Of a stretch of DNA of 64,000 nucleotides, positions 35,230 to 48,091 are shown piece by piece. Numbering within the stretch: the stretch's first letter is position 1; each line of letters opens with the position of its first letter. The notes under the pieces were generated by a model that did no database searches, had not been told where the DNA came from, and worked only from the letters and a program-made list of their open reading frames with translations. Position numbers and translations under genes: made by a program. The stretch comes from Isoetes taiwanensis (lineage: Eukaryota; Streptophyta; Lycopodiopsida; Isoetales; Isoetaceae), in the NCBI GenBank assembly GCA_021234155.1, contig JAJEKV010000034.1, forward strand, positions 808,001 to 872,000, in the 5' to 3' direction.

Positions 35230-38200
35230 ACGATTAAATGGTTGACTGGGGGCATATCTGAGCCCTCAACTGAATGTATGATCCGAGTGAGCGCACTGAA
35301 GTCGTGCCCAGTATCATGTGTAGCGGCTCATCAGGTCTAATCAACTGAGCATAGCGTGTCCGAATCTGATCATATGCCGGGCAGCTCTGGAAAGTGTGAC
35401 ACTCATCCTCAACAGCTCCCATCTAGCAGCACTAACAAACCCTATCCTGACGTGGCTCCCCAATCCATCGACCTGTCCCAATCCGGAGATGGTGGGCACC
35501 TGTGCGAATGGAGGCGATATGTCTGCGCTTTTTCATGGCCAGATGTGAACGTAGGTAGCGCTGTGGGCCTCGTTCTAATGTGGGATTTATGTGCTGCTTG
35601 TAATGTGTTGTTTTGACTTGCTCCAGGGCCCTGGAATCCCAAAGCTTGCTGGAGAAACAAGCATCAAGGTAACATCTCAGGCTGTCGCGATCTGCCTCTG
35701 TTTCTACCTGGATGCACATGTGCTCCTGGACATTCCATCTAGTTAGCCACTGCACTCTTTTATCCTTCCAACAATTCTTGTCGTTGTGGTCCCATTGCCA
35801 CTGCATAAGCCAAGTGCGGTAGACGATCATCATCCCTATTTACCACCTTCTGGAAGTAGACGATGCGTCTATCAAGGGCCGCTCGGTGGAGTGGCAGGAA
35901 ACCTGTCTCCTGCAACAAAATTTGATATGGGACCGTGGATTTCACTACGAGTGCCCGTGCTAAGAAGGCCTTCTTGCACCTGTTCTAAGTCGTTCCAAGT
36001 AGCAAGGGACACCACTGGGCCCCAGACTTCAACCCCGTACAAAAGAACGGGCTCTACCAATACCCTGAACAGATGTGCCTGATGTCCCCAATCATACAAT
36101 TCTGCTCTGTGGTTATTGTTCTGCATTGCATAAAGTACTTTCCAGTTTGCTGCTACAAGCAATCTTATGGAAGTGTCCCAGCATAGTGTAGAAGGAAACT
36201 CCACTCCCAAATACTTGTAGGTAGGTGTCACCTCCACTTGTTGCCCTCGATAAGTGAATGAAAGGGGCCTTGGATGGCGCGAGGATGAGATTAGGACCAC
36301 CTTAGTCTTGGCCCGATTGACGTTCATGTCTGTGGCCTGGCAGAATGTATCCAGAGCATCTAGGTGAGACTGCATATCCTCTGGAGTGTGAGCTAAGAGG
36401 TCAACATCATCTGCATAGATGAGTTGCCTGATGGCCTGATGCAAAAGTTGGGTCCCGCCACCCCCATTGTCCATGAGCCAGTGTTCCAACTGGTCAATGT
36501 ACAGACCAAACAATGTTTGGGAAAGAGGACATCCCTGAGGACCCCAATACTGCTAGTGAATGGTTGTCCTAGCATCCGCATCTGACCTGAACAACTCTCA
36601 TACAATCTGTATACTGCATTTTGCATATCCACAGGAACCTCCAGTTGCCGCAATCTTTCCCATAACTTTTCTCGAGGCACAGTGTCAAAAGCCTTCGCAA
36701 AGTCAACAAAGCAACAATACCATTAGGGATTTTTTGAGATCATAAAAGGGCCTTCTAAGAATTGCTGACTAAGCTATATGAACTACCAATCAGAAAACAG
36801 AACTGGTAATCCAGTCAGCAAAACAGTTATAACTAACTCACTGGATCACATTTTCTAGCATAAGTGTTGATAGAAAAGTCCAAATGAGCTTTTGTTTGGT
36901 GCAATAGATAGATCTCATTGAGAGCTTTCCAACCTTGGGTGGTTTGCATATCTTTTAGCCCCATAGGATAGTAAAAAATGGTAAAAACTATATTTTTTGA
37001 AGTTTTGACAATCATAAGTGGTTAAAATATGTGCAAAGCACCTAAGATTGGAAAGATGCCAACGAGATCTATCTATTGCACTAAACGAGAGCTCATTTGG
37101 ACTTTTCTATCAATAGTTATGCTAGAAAATGTGATCCAGTGAGTTAGTTATAACAGTTTTGCTGACTGGACCCATCAGGCTCTGATTTCTGATTGGTAGT
37201 TCATTTATCTTCATTTGGCTTAGTTGGCATGTTTTGAAGGCCCTTTTTTAATCTCAAAAAAATCCTAATGAGGTCCCGCCGACGGTTTCTGCTATCCTCA
37301 ACCAAAGTCCTCAATGTGAAGATATGATCAATGGTTGAATGCCGGGGTCTGAACCCTGCTTGCGTGAGAGCTCGCACACCTGTTGCTTCTGCCCACCTGA
37401 TCAGTTGTTGCTCAATAATGCCAGCTAGCAGTTTGGCAAACACCGAACTGACCATTATTGTTCGGTAATTGGTTGGATTATGTGGATCTCCTGCCTTGTA
37501 AATGGGGACAACTCTGCTTGTGGTCCACTGCTGGGGGAATCCTTCCTGTAGTGCTCTGTTGAACATAGCGGTTAGAACTGGTACCATAGGCTCCCCTGCG
37601 CCTGCAGACCCTGGGTGACATCATCCTCTGTGATTTCTAATGTCGGACCATTCTGTGGGGGTATGAGTGCTCGTGTCCCTTGAGGATCATAGAGTTGCTG
37701 CAAGTATTGTTCCCACTGCTCATTAGTGATGCTCCCCGTAGGCTGGGCTGGCTTTCGAAGAACCTTGCGCCAAAAGGTTCTAGGATGGCTTTTCAACATG
37801 TAAAACATTTCCCTCTGATGACGTGCAATGTATTGAGATTTCTTTGCCTTCAAGAAAGCACGATACTGTGTGGTGGCATGTGGGCGCATTGCAGGATCCG
37901 TGATCTGGCGGGGCCGGCATTTGTATTCCTTACACTCAGCATCAAACCACCGATTACGCGGGAATGTTGCAGTCCCTGTGATACTTCTCGGGCATGCTAT
38001 CCCAAAACATCTTTCTGCGACAGTACCAAGTAGCTCAATCAGCTGACCCGCTTGATGCTCTAGCGTGGGGGCCTGCAAAATTCCTGAAAGTTCATCTATG
38101 AGCATATCAGCATAATCCTTTGTCTGCTCAAAATCCAATCGCAAGTGAGGTATACGAGGAGCTGCCGTAGAAGGGGTTCTAGCAGCCTGCCAAGCTAACT

Positions 38201-39014
38201 GCAGGTAGAGTGGAAGGTGATCTGAGTCGGTCTCCTCATCTCTACTGTCTGTGCCTACCCAAAAGTGGTTGATCAAATGTACATCCTGCTCAGCGACTAA
38301 TAGATAGTCCACCACACTAGATCCTCCACCCTGATTCTCTTGTCTGCAGGTACACTTACAGGAAGGCCACTGTGCCAGGCCATTGCAAATTACCAAGTCA
38401 AAGACCCCACATAGTAGAAGCAACTGCCTGCCAAAGCGCGTGACCTGACTATCATCTGATGTTCATGGCCAAGCCACCTCCGCGGGGTGCAGCTGTAACA
38501 CATCCTGAGCCAAAGGATCAAGTCTCATGGGCTGCTCTACTCCTGTCCATGCATTGAAGTCCCTAAGGCGTACCACACTACCCAACTGTCTATGTTGTTG
38601 TATGTCATCATATAGATCGACATATGGAGCTAGCCTGTCCCCATCTGAGTGGGCATGGTAAAAGTTGCTTTCTGCATGTGGAAAGTAGCAAGCAGCCAAG
38701 AAGAGAGGGTTGCCACTACAATTCTGCACCCGCACCCACAAGTATCGGTTGTGTCTGTCAATCTTGTGCAGGAAGACCGACTGTGCCAAAGACTCCCGGT
38801 AATAACAAGCAACCCCTCCATGCCCCCTCTTACCTGTGAAGCTATTGAAGACTGAGAAATGTTGATAGCCTAGAAGATCGGGTAGCCTGTGTCCTACGTG
38901 CTCCCATGTCTCCATGAGGAAGATGAGATCCATAACTGCAGCAACAGAGTTGAGACTATCCCCCTTCTGCCATGGGAAACCTCGACAATTCCAGGAGACC
39001 ACCCGAAGGCACAT
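35230..39014 (-). pseudogene. LINE ORF2 (endonuclease-reverse transcriptase)
   Basis: It starts directly after ORF1. The endonuclease domain begins VVSWNCRGFPW (near 38990), with METWEH and DFNAWTG; the usual GDFN is RDFN here. The reverse transcriptase has VVPIYKAGDP, NYRTIMVSSVFAKLL and QAGFRPRHST (37300-37520), VDFAKAFDTVPR (near 36700) and the catalytic IYADDVDLL (near 36410). The C-terminus has GRWIGEPRQDR followed by a Cys/His motif ending FQSCPAYD. The stop TGA near 38463 is in frame. Frameshifts occur near 37580 and 36510 and further downstream. The 550-bp insertion (36721-37270) sits between RRRDL and YCCFVDF; removing it restores the frame. The protein would nick target DNA and reverse-transcribe the element RNA. 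Confidence 0.88.
36721..37270. mobile_element. 550-bp foldback element inside the LINE RT domain
   Basis: The left end CATTAGGGATTTTTTGAGAT pairs with the right-end complement CATTAGGATTTTTTTGAGAT, and similarity of the arms continues for roughly 270 bp on each side. Shared inverted blocks include 'gatagatctcattgagag' with its partner near 37050, and 'agaaaagtccaaatgagct' near 36890 with its partner near 37085. No coding capacity. Precise removal of 36721-37270 rejoins the RT frame without any leftover bases, so no target duplication is evident. Confidence 0.88.
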
Positions 39015-39017
39015 TCT

Positions 39018-40847
39018 CTATTTGTTAGTAGCAGAGGCATGCATAGATTGAGTTGTGGGGGAAGAGTGGGAAGCGGTAGCAGACTGAGTCATGCGGATAG
39101 AGTGAGAAGCAGTAGGGGTTGGGGCAGAGTGAGAAGCAGTAGGAGTTGGGGTGGCATATGACTGAGGAGTAGTGGCAGTGGCAGCAGGGCGTGGGGCTGG
39201 AGCAGACGGTGGAGGAGCATGATCAGAGGAGGTGGGGGCTGCAGCTGAATAGCCCGGAGGGTCTGCAGCAACATTCGGTGAGCGAAAAATGTGCATCTTG
39301 CCTCGAACTAGTCCCTCAGCTCCTCCTTGACAGCGGATGCCTCGAACCTTGGTGAGCTCATGCCTGCGGGACTCTTGTTGCACTGGGGTGAGGTCTCGGT
39401 CCATATACAAGGATGTTCCCTTCAATTCCTTGCCCTGGCGCAGTATGGCATCCCGTACTTGCATATCTGCTACTGTGAATATGACAATACTATTGTAGGC
39501 AGAACGTCGAGCACCATGACGGCTGGCTCGAGCAATGTGTACAGGCCTAGGCAATGTCATACGATTGATGATCTGCATCTGGACTCGGTGAATGAGATTC
39601 TCTCTCTCTTCTTCCTTCAGGTCACGGATCACCAAATTATGACCTCTCCATCTGCGTTCACTAAGTTCACGTGGATCAACATTTGCTGGGACAGCATGTA
39701 CCGGCTGTTGTCTGTGAGTTGAAGGCACTGTCCGGTGTTCATGAACAGGAGGGTCCTGTTAGCGTGGAGGGAATGGTGAAGTAGGGCGTCGTGGTGCCTG
39801 CCTAGACTGACTTCGCATGGGTGCTTGAGCATGGGTGGCAGCTGAGGTGCCTGAGATTGCCTCCGCCTTCTGAAGCCGAGAGCTCAGCTCCTGCTGGAAT
39901 TGTTTCTGCCGCTCCAACTCGTATACACAATTTTGCAAGGCCTCGTGTGCATTGGCATGGAGTCCTTTCCCCTGTTGGATTGTAGCTTCTCGTAGCTCGT
40001 GTGCCTCTTGCTCTTGAACAAGGGAACGTTGTTCCAACTTCTGTATCCTAGAGGCAACCACATCATCTGCCGATGTTAAGGTGGTCTCCATTATGCTGAC
40101 CCTGTTCTGAAGGGTCTGCTGTAGCAATTAGCTTTCATTAGTTGCTATCTGAAATGCCCCCTGAGTGACAATGACATCTGCAATGTCCGATCGAAGACGG
40201 GAGATATCAGTGACCATCTCCTGCTCAATTCTCTCCTTGTCCTTCATTATAACTTCATCTCTGGTAGACATGGTGTCTATTTGTACCCGGAGGCCAGCAA
40301 AAGTCTGTCTATCCTGCTCCCTTTCAAACTGCAACAAGCGAATACTGTCAAGCAATTGTTGCACTTGGGTCTCAATGCCTGCAAACTGTTGCTTTACTAT
40401 AGCCAGTTGCTTCTTAAGCACCTGGGGGATGGAGGCTTGTTGCTCTTCTGCCAGGTGTGAGATCTGAGTGGTGTGATCCTCAACCATCGCCTGTGTTTGT
40501 CTCCACCTCTCACGGCATGACTGGTGTGCCACCCTTGTGGAATCAGAGTCTGAAGTCTGCAAAGCTGGGTCTGTCAACTGTGTTGTTGGCTAAGCTGAGC
40601 TTGCCCCCTGAGCCTTTGCACGAGCCTCCTTCTTCATGGAAGAGGCTTCCCCCTTGGCCTGACTGTTAGGTCTAGGTCTCTTGCGCGGTGGGCCGCCTGC
40701 ATGCTCCTTCCAAGTGGGCATGTCAGGCAGCTGTATCTGAGTCTGTCTGGGTCTGGTTCTCGAGTTGGGTTGGGGATGTTCTGAGGGTGTCCATGGATAC
40801 CTAAACAGATCTTGAATCAGACTGACCAACAAATTAGGGCAAGCCAA
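39018..40847 (-). pseudogene. LINE ORF1 (coiled-coil RNA-binding protein)
   Basis: A single reading frame of about 610 codons interrupted only by three in-frame stops: TAG near 40588, TAA near 40128 and TAG near 39757. There are no frameshifts. Order: basic N-terminus (PPRKRPRP), a long coiled coil (about 39900-40500), a segment resembling an L1-ORF1-type RRM (LVIRDLKEEERE to MDRDLTPVQQESRR, about 39340-39650), and a Pro/Ala/Ser/Thr-rich tail with repeats of PTASHS. The protein would bind the element RNA. All three stops could come from a Gln codon by one C-to-T change. Confidence 0.82.
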
Positions 40848-40894
40848 GGGAATATGTGAAGCCCTAATCCAGAATCCAAAAGAGCAAACCTGCC

Positions 40895-41225
40895 GGAAAA
40901 TTGCTGTTCTGACAGAAATAACTTAGCCAACCAGGATCATACCATAAATCATCAGAAAGGTTGCTAAGAGAGCTTTCCAACGCAACAAATTTCAGCTGAA
41001 ACGGACTTCTGGATCTCCTGTTATGAGTGAAAACGTGTGACTAGCACCACCGCCTTCGAGTTTGAGCGCCTTTGGAGATGGAGGCCGGAAAACTGCTGTT
41101 TTGCTATACAAACCTATTCTAGCATATGCAAATCGCATAATACCTTCAGAAAGCTATCTGAGAGAGCTTTGCAACGCATCAAATTTCAGCTGAAACGGAG
41201 TTCGGGATCTCCAGTTGTGATAAAA
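40895..41225. repeat. Duplicated block in the LINE 5' region, period about 186 bp
   Basis: Two copies (about 40895-41035 and 41081-41225) share 'ccggaaaa', 'ctgctgtt' and 'aaatttcagctgaaacgga'. The repeat sits just upstream of ORF1 in the LINE sense orientation. Confidence 0.8.
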
Positions 41226-41369
41226 AAACATGAGACCGACATTAGGAGCGCCTAGAGAGAGGAGCGCCTAGAGAGAAGAACATAGTAGAGAAAAAAGAAA
41301 GATAGAGGGAGGGAGAGGGAAGTGAAGTTTTGTATTTTGTCTGTCGGACCATGGAGAGGGATTATTTTA

Positions 41370-41600
41370 ACGTCCACAGAGACCAAACATGGTCTTATAT
41401 GACAAAACTATAAATAATGCAACTCTGGTTGGTCTAGATAGAGATAGATATTAACGTCCACAGAGACCTAAAGATGGTCCTAGGACAAAACTGTAAATAA
41501 TGTAACTCTGAGTCGTCTCAAACTCCAAGACCTAGTCTTAGGATAAAACTATAAATAATGTAAGTTGAGGTGGTCTCAAACAGACATAGCTATCTAGGAC
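41370..41600. repeat. Three tandem copies of a LINE-tail-like block
   Basis: Units of about 85 bp share 'ttaacgtccacagagacc', 'gacaaaact' and 'taaataatgtaa', starting near 41373, 41453 and 41535. The 'cgtccacagagacc' core resembles the 3' end of the LINE at 35089-35115 ('catccacggagacc'). Confidence 0.75.
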
Positions 41601-42195
41601 TAGTGTGTTATCACTAAATCAAAAGGCTAAGCGCAATAATGCAAACATTGATTTCCCTATTTTTTTTAAAAAAAAAAAAGTGCTCTCAATTTTCAGCTTG
41701 ACAAACCCTTGTTCAAGGAAAGACCACATTACAAAAGAGCTGGATTGCTGAAGTGATCTTGAAACCCATTAATTTTCCTGCTATCCATATCAAGTAAGTT
41801 GTTTCGATTTATAAACAGCTTCAAGCAAAGACTCAGAGAACACACCTCGATCTCCATTTCGTGTTACAAATAAAGAGTTGTATTAGCATCTATATGGAGA
41901 CATGGTTCAACTATTACCATTCAAAGAAAAGAGAAAGGGAATAAAACCGTGAAACTGCATTGCAACAAAGGATGTTCTATATACAGCCCTTCTTTTCCAA
42001 ACGATCTGGTGTTAAAACTCAACGGAGGAAATTCAGGACCTTTAGAAACATTAAGATGTGAAACGAACTTAAAACTCAACGATGCAGCATTTTTGTTGGT
42101 TTGGATGTGGTCCGTGGAAATGTGAATACCACAGCCTTCCGGCCTGTTAGATCTGTGTGATTCAAACGCTTTAAATGAAATATATGCTTTGAGAC
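41601..42195. other. Downstream flank of the MA3 gene
   Basis: AT-rich, no gene. It probably includes the 3' UTR of the MA3 gene, whose stop is at 42196. Confidence 0.4.
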
Positions 42196-45142
42196 TCAGG
42201 CTTTTGCAGGCACATCACCATTCGTTTTCAGCATGCCAAAATTGCGGTCTAGCCAACCTGCATCTTTTGCTATCTCTACATAAGAAACAAACTTTTGTTT
42301 CGCATCTGGAATATCCAAGGCAAGATCGTCTAAGGTGTCTGACACACGACTAAAACCTTTCACCATCTGGCTGGTTGTGATAAGGCCTTCATTTGAGCAC
42401 TCTTGTAAAAAGCTCAGTAACCTGTCACATTTTTTCTCCATGGACATAACCAAGGCTTTCTTCACCACTTCATGATGGAAGAATGGTACGTCAAGATCGC
42501 GAACACACAGACACGCCTCCCCGAGCTCGCCGCCTGCTTCAAACTCTTCGAGAAGCTTTATGATTTTATCTTTTGCATCATCAACACAATGTCCCGTTCC
42601 ACCTCCCCAGCATCGTAGCACTCGTTCGCCGGCATGACGAGCAGAAAGGATAGACTGAGCAGTTCGCACTACTTCGCTACCAAGGGAGCCATCATTAAGT
42701 TCTTCATTTATCTCCTCAAGGTACAGCGGAGGGAGAATATCATCAACCACAGCCCGAGCCAGAAAGAATGCAAGTTGGCTGGCAGCATCAGGAATATCCA
42801 ATGCAGTATCTTCTGCAGACAGTAAAAGCATAGTGAAGGCCTTACCAATTTGATCTATTGGGATAACTTCTGCATACAAAGCTGATAAAAGAACTGATGC
42901 CATCTCTTTCTCTCGATTCTTCCTATCCATAGCTAACATGACAAGCCTTTTCACAAAAGCTGCATGAAAATCTGGAGCAGCCAAATCCTCTAAGCTTCGA
43001 ATGACTTCTGAAATATCATCGGACAGAAAGTATTCCTGTATGATTGTTGTTGCTTTCTGTTTAAAAATGTGTGCCACAGCATCTGAAGATGCTGCAGATT
43101 CAGAAGGCACAGGCCTAGAAGCCAGCCAACCATCTTGAATGGCCTTGGAAATAAGAGAATTAAACAATAGCTGTGCTTTAGGTATGTCAAGGGCCAGATC
43201 TTCCAAAGCATCAGAAACTCTTCGAAAACCTTTGGACAACTGATTTGATGTAATAAGGCCTTCCTCAGAACATTCCTGTAGTAAAGACAAAATTAGGGGC
43301 TGTGCATTTGTTTTCTCCATAGCCAATGTTAACGCCTTCTTCACAACTTCATGATGGTAAAATGGTACATTAAGCTCTCTTATACATCTACAGGCTTCTG
43401 CTTTGTCGCCATTTCCAACATATTCTTTTAATAGATCATCTATTTTCTTCTTTACTTCCTCCACTGTGGTTCGTGTACTGCCTCCCCATTTGCGTTCAAC
43501 AATTTCAGCATGAAAAGGAGCTGACAAATAGCTCTTTTCTGCCTTTTGAATTACCTCTTGTCCTTTGCAATCCCCCGGTAAAGCCTTTTGTGCCTTTGTC
43601 AAGAAGACAGGTGGAAGTATATCGTCAACAATAGCACGAGCCAGAAAAAGTGCCACGACGTCGGTAGCATCTAAAATATCAAGGGCAAGATCATCAACCG
43701 ACTCAAGCAGCTTCATGAAACCTTTGGAAAGTTGTTCAGGGTCAATAACATCATTGTACAATGCCGACAAGAGGACTGCTGCCATTTCTTTTTCCCGATC
43801 ATGTCTGTCCAATGCCATAGAAATAAGCTTCTTGACAAAATGATGATGATAGGATGGGGAACCAAGTTCGCGCAAGTCACTGGCAGCTTCGGCAACATTT
43901 CCAGCAGCAAAATATTCTTCAACAATGTTTACAACTTTACCTTTAAAGGCCTCAACGGATTGGGCCACAGATGCTCCAACCAATTTGTAAGGTTCCTGAA
44001 CGTCCAAACCATGAACACTAATAAAAAACAGAACAAACACTAAATTGCAAATTCTGCTAAGATGCAAGACACCACAACATTACAAAAGTCAATATTATCT
44101 ATGTAATAATCTATAAGAACTTGCATTTTTACTTATTGTGAAATACATATGCAAGAGAATTGCAATAGGTATATCCAATAAGCATTCCCAGTGACATGAC
44201 AATTGCCAGATGCGACATAAGGAAAAGGAATAATAGTTCCAAAACATGGTAAATATAGAAAAAACATACACACCTCTTCACTGTCATAATTAGGATCATT
44301 ACGATCAGTTCGCACATTACTGCCATCTTCCATCAAAGATCCCCAAGTGCCTTTCCCTCCGCTTCCACCTACAATGTATTATTTAGAACACACATATGCC
44401 ACTTGGTACCAGTTTCCTCATACATAACATGCTAATACACCTGCGCAAATTCGTTTACCAGAAGGATATTCCCAATAAAAATACCAAAGCTACATTGGTT
44501 ACCTATGGCCATTCGAGCTGAAAACCTCAGATATAATATCATATGCCTTTGTTGTAAGAAAGACAAAAAGTCTAGAGAACTAAATGCTCTATCTTATATG
44601 CTACAAAAATGAAATATCATTCTCAATATCCAATGCAACAGAAACACTTTTATTCCAGCAATAACTAAACAACTTCGTCAAAAACAGGAATATAAAGTTT
44701 TGTAGATCACATGTAGATTTACTAATAAGTCTGTTCGAATTAGGCTACATTGTTGGAAGTATCCAATATTTTTTGCTGCGGGAATTGGCTGATACCAAGC
44801 CCTGTTTTCCGATGAACCCATCTCGCTTGCATCTAACAGGTAATGCAAAAACTAGATTATTTAACCACAGCAACGCTTAATAAAAGACGCATCTTGCTGA
44901 TGTTAAGGAATTTGAGTCCTTAAAAAATGCAACAATAGCGACCACCATCTAACGAGAGTACCTTTCTTGGGTCGTCCAGCTTTGCCAGAATGAGACCTGC
45001 GGTCATGTTTACCCGAAGCAAGGTTGCTGCCACCAACTTTGAGACCTGTCTCGGGTAATGCAACCGCGGATTCCTTACCACCAAAGTTTCCTGAGCTCAA
45101 AATGTTCCGCTGCTCCTCGGTAAGAAAGCCAACATCCGCCAT
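42196..45142 (-). CDS. MA3-domain translation regulator, four MA3 repeats (MRF/ECIP1 family)
   Basis: Three exons, all phases consistent: 44962-45142, 44274-44368 and 42196-43995. The product is about 691 residues, close to Arabidopsis MRF1 (about 700). The start ATG at 45142 gives MADVGFLTEEQRNIL, matching the conserved N-terminus FLTEEQR. It continues with HDRRSHSGK, GSGGKGTWG and TDRNDPNYDS before the first MA3 domain. The four MA3 domains lie at about residues 108-223, 271-383, 405-520 and 568-675, each with paired motifs such as EMAAVLLSALY or HHEVVKKAL. These domains bind eIF4A, as in PDCD4; plant MRFs are linked to TOR-S6K control of translation under energy stress, and one binds EIN2. 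The acceptor at 43996 (cgttcag) is chosen because it joins DSEE to EPYKLVG as in homologues. No breaks: clearly under constraint. Confidence 0.95.
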
Positions 45143-47250
45143 AGCCTTCTGCTTCAATTTCCAGAAGTAAAAATGCGTGCTTGCAAATGCCCAGAAAGAA
45201 GCAAGCCCAGATGATACTTGCTGAAGCTAGATTTTCTGAGTAAAGCAGGCAAGGCCACAAACGCAGCCGCCGTGCCGCCTCCGGAGCTAGGATCTGAAGG
45301 AGAGAAAATGCGACCAAAAAAGGAAGAAACAACGAGGAAAGCATATATAGAAGTGGGCGAAGAACCCTAATCCACCGGATAAGGCCGTGGCAATCCGCCA
45401 CATCATCAAAGGAAGCCATGACGTGGGGCCACATTTTTAACCCTTTATACAAAATGTCCTAAACCCCAACCCAATGCAAATGCACCATTCTTTGCACACG
45501 TATCTAATGTGTACCTAGTGGGCCATCAATGGTTTCCAATTTGGTATACGACTTGCACCAGTAATTTACTGGTTTTTCAGTATAAAGTCTATGCTCTTAT
45601 GTTGCAATTTGTTCTATCTGATGTCCCAAATTGATCTACTTGCATTAGAATTGAACATGTGGTGGTTTCTCTTGTAAACTTCTGTATGGCCTCACTCTTG
45701 CCGTCTCTGTCCAATACAGGTGGGACCATATACACCATGGCTTTTTATCTTAATGGTGGTCTCCTTTTGTTGAGATCAAGAGTTCAAATAGCTCTTGATT
45801 CCTCACATCTTCCATGCTATTAGTCCATCTCTCTAATGGGGTTGGGCTGATCAATTTGTGCACTGTGACATGCTCTTTTTCTTTTCACTTGTCAGACAAA
45901 TGTTAGGGAAGAAAGCTTGGGAAGAAATCCAATGGGAGAAGTAGCATGCTATGTTATTGGAAGCTTAATCTAATGGTCATATATACATAGCAAAGTGGTC
46001 TAGATGGATGAATTCTCCCAATGACTATGTGAATATTGCTTTGTTAATTTGGGGCCGAGCATATATCTTTCTTATTGAAATGAGATGATGTTGGCAACCG
46101 TGCCCAGAACACCGCATGTGCAGATGCTGGCGTTCCCATCCCCGCTTCGAGACGCTTGCAGTACTCCATACCAATTTCAAACTTTCTTCGAGCTAAAAAA
46201 ATTTCCTTTGCCTCCATTTCTAGGATTTCTTACAAATAGCTCAGAGGTTGCAGTAGCATTCCAGCTTGTCGGAATGCATGTTCGCATGCCATACCATATC
46301 AAGGACCTTGTCTGAGAGATCTTTCTTACCGTGGTTTTTCAACTGATTTTTGTGGCATCAATGAAGCACAGGTGGCAACACAAGCTTGGTGATGGATGAT
46401 CTATTGCTAAGCCAACGTGCTGGCCTTTATGTGGCAACTCATTTAAGAAGCTAGAGTTTCTTTTGATGTATCAGCAACCCCTAGTATGAGGCAAACTCTA
46501 TTACGAAAGTACCTTCTGCCACTCTATTCCTCTCCTCATTTTAATCTGCTATGGTTCGCTAAGCAGGGTAGTCTGCAATAGTTTGGACATCTATAAGACT
46601 GGAGGAGGCTAGAGACGAAGTCAATGGAGCGGTTTCAGTAGTGTTCCTTTTGCAAATAGCTATAACGGTATTAAATCTCAGCTTGGATGAATATTATCAA
46701 TTGTAGATGGATCTCATTTTGAATCAAGATCAATTGCATTGTATCTATGGTGGGGCTTGCTACATCAATATGATGAGAATGATGAGATTTCTCTGCAGAT
46801 GGATGGCATTGAACTGCCGTAAAAGTCCCATTTGAGTAAGTACTGAAGGTAATATTTGCTCAATAATATTTCGGTGTTTAAGAAGCTAGTTTATTCACAT
46901 CAGAACACACTATATGCTTTGAAGATCTATTGCACTCACTTGGATCCTGACTTTTCTATCCCATGGCAAAAACAAAAACAATGTCAATCTGGAAGAAAGT
47001 AGACAACCTATAGGTCTAAAATAGAAACACATGTATCTATTAACATTATTGCCATGGTTCTCTTCTTATATAGAAGAGAACCACCATTCTAGGGAAAGGG
47101 ATGTCTGTTTTGGCCCATGCCAGTTTTCGATCCGCTCTTTCTGTGGCATGTGCTTTCTATAGCGCAGGCTCTCGTTTTGGCTTCGTCATCTATATACACT
47201 CTGTTGCTTGCTTCTTTCCTTCATCGGCATTTCCTTTGAGCTGGATTCTT
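45143..47250. other. Promoter side of the MA3 gene and intergenic DNA
   Basis: The first few hundred bases above 45143 probably hold the 5' UTR and promoter of the MA3 gene. No TATA box was assigned. An open frame at 46085-46315 (+) is unrecognised. The rest is AT-rich with no repeats of note. Confidence 0.4.
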
Positions 47251-47254
47251 AGTT

Positions 47255-48060
47255 GTGCGGAGTTTCCTACTTCAAAAATTCCTGCCAGACTATGGAATCA
47301 GATTAAAGCAGTACAAAAGACGTTCCTGCGTGAGGAGCTTGGAGTCAAAGCTCAAATCCCATATGCCATTATACTTGCGGAGTCTGGTATATTTCCTTTA
47401 GAGATAGAAGCTCTTTTCTAGTCTATTAATTTTCTTAACAGGCTCAAGGAGCAAGGTTCCGATCGCCCGTCCTACCAGGCTATGGTTAGTTCGGATCAGG
47501 GGTGGCTGAAAAATCTCCATGCATGGGCGAGAAAATGGGGCATAATAGATGCTAACTGGCCAGCTAACAAATCAAATGCAAGGATATTGCTTGAGAAATG
47601 TGCAGTTGACCATTTGTGAGCAGATCCAAGGAGCTGGATGTTGCAGTACATGGCAAATGTCAATCACATGGAGGAGTATAAAAGCCAGAACTATTTGAAT
47701 TCTGATATCCCTAAGTTTTGTAAATAGGTCATAGCCAAATACCGTACCAGCTCACACCGACTGGAAATAGAGGTTGGCAGATGGTCTAAACCACCTAGGG
47801 AAGCAAGGCTGTGCAAAATCTGTGACTCTGGCAATGTGGAAGACGAGCACCATACGTTCATACAATGCCCAGGATATACACACATCAGAGAGACGTTTGA
47901 TATACAACATACAGATTACTAGTCATTATTAGATATTGCTCCTATAGAATTAGGACTATATCTGCAAGCAGTAGATACTCATCAATCACTATTGCTGAAT
48001 TTGTAATTGATTTGACATTGTGCTCCATGGCCTCTCTTGGCCCTTATAGAGCGTTAGACA

Positions 48061-48091
<31 letters not shown>

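Larger units (their letters stand above)
35068..41330 (-). mobile_element. Full-length, inactive LINE retrotransposon
   Basis: On the minus strand the order is 5' region (about 40850-41330), ORF1 (40847-39018), ORF2 (39014-35230), a 3' UTR, and a tail of ATTCT units at 35068-35088. ORF2 has an apurinic-type endonuclease, reverse transcriptase and a C-terminal Cys/His motif. The element inserted next to copia debris. Three in-frame stops in ORF1, one stop and frameshifts in ORF2, and a 550-bp insertion show it is dead. Confidence 0.88.

Noticed and set aside
44043-44067. N-terminal hydrophobic stretch (ICNLVFVLFF) of the long MA3 frame as a signal peptide
   Set aside because: It is intron sequence; the acceptor at 43996 and the upstream exons give the conserved MRF N-terminus.
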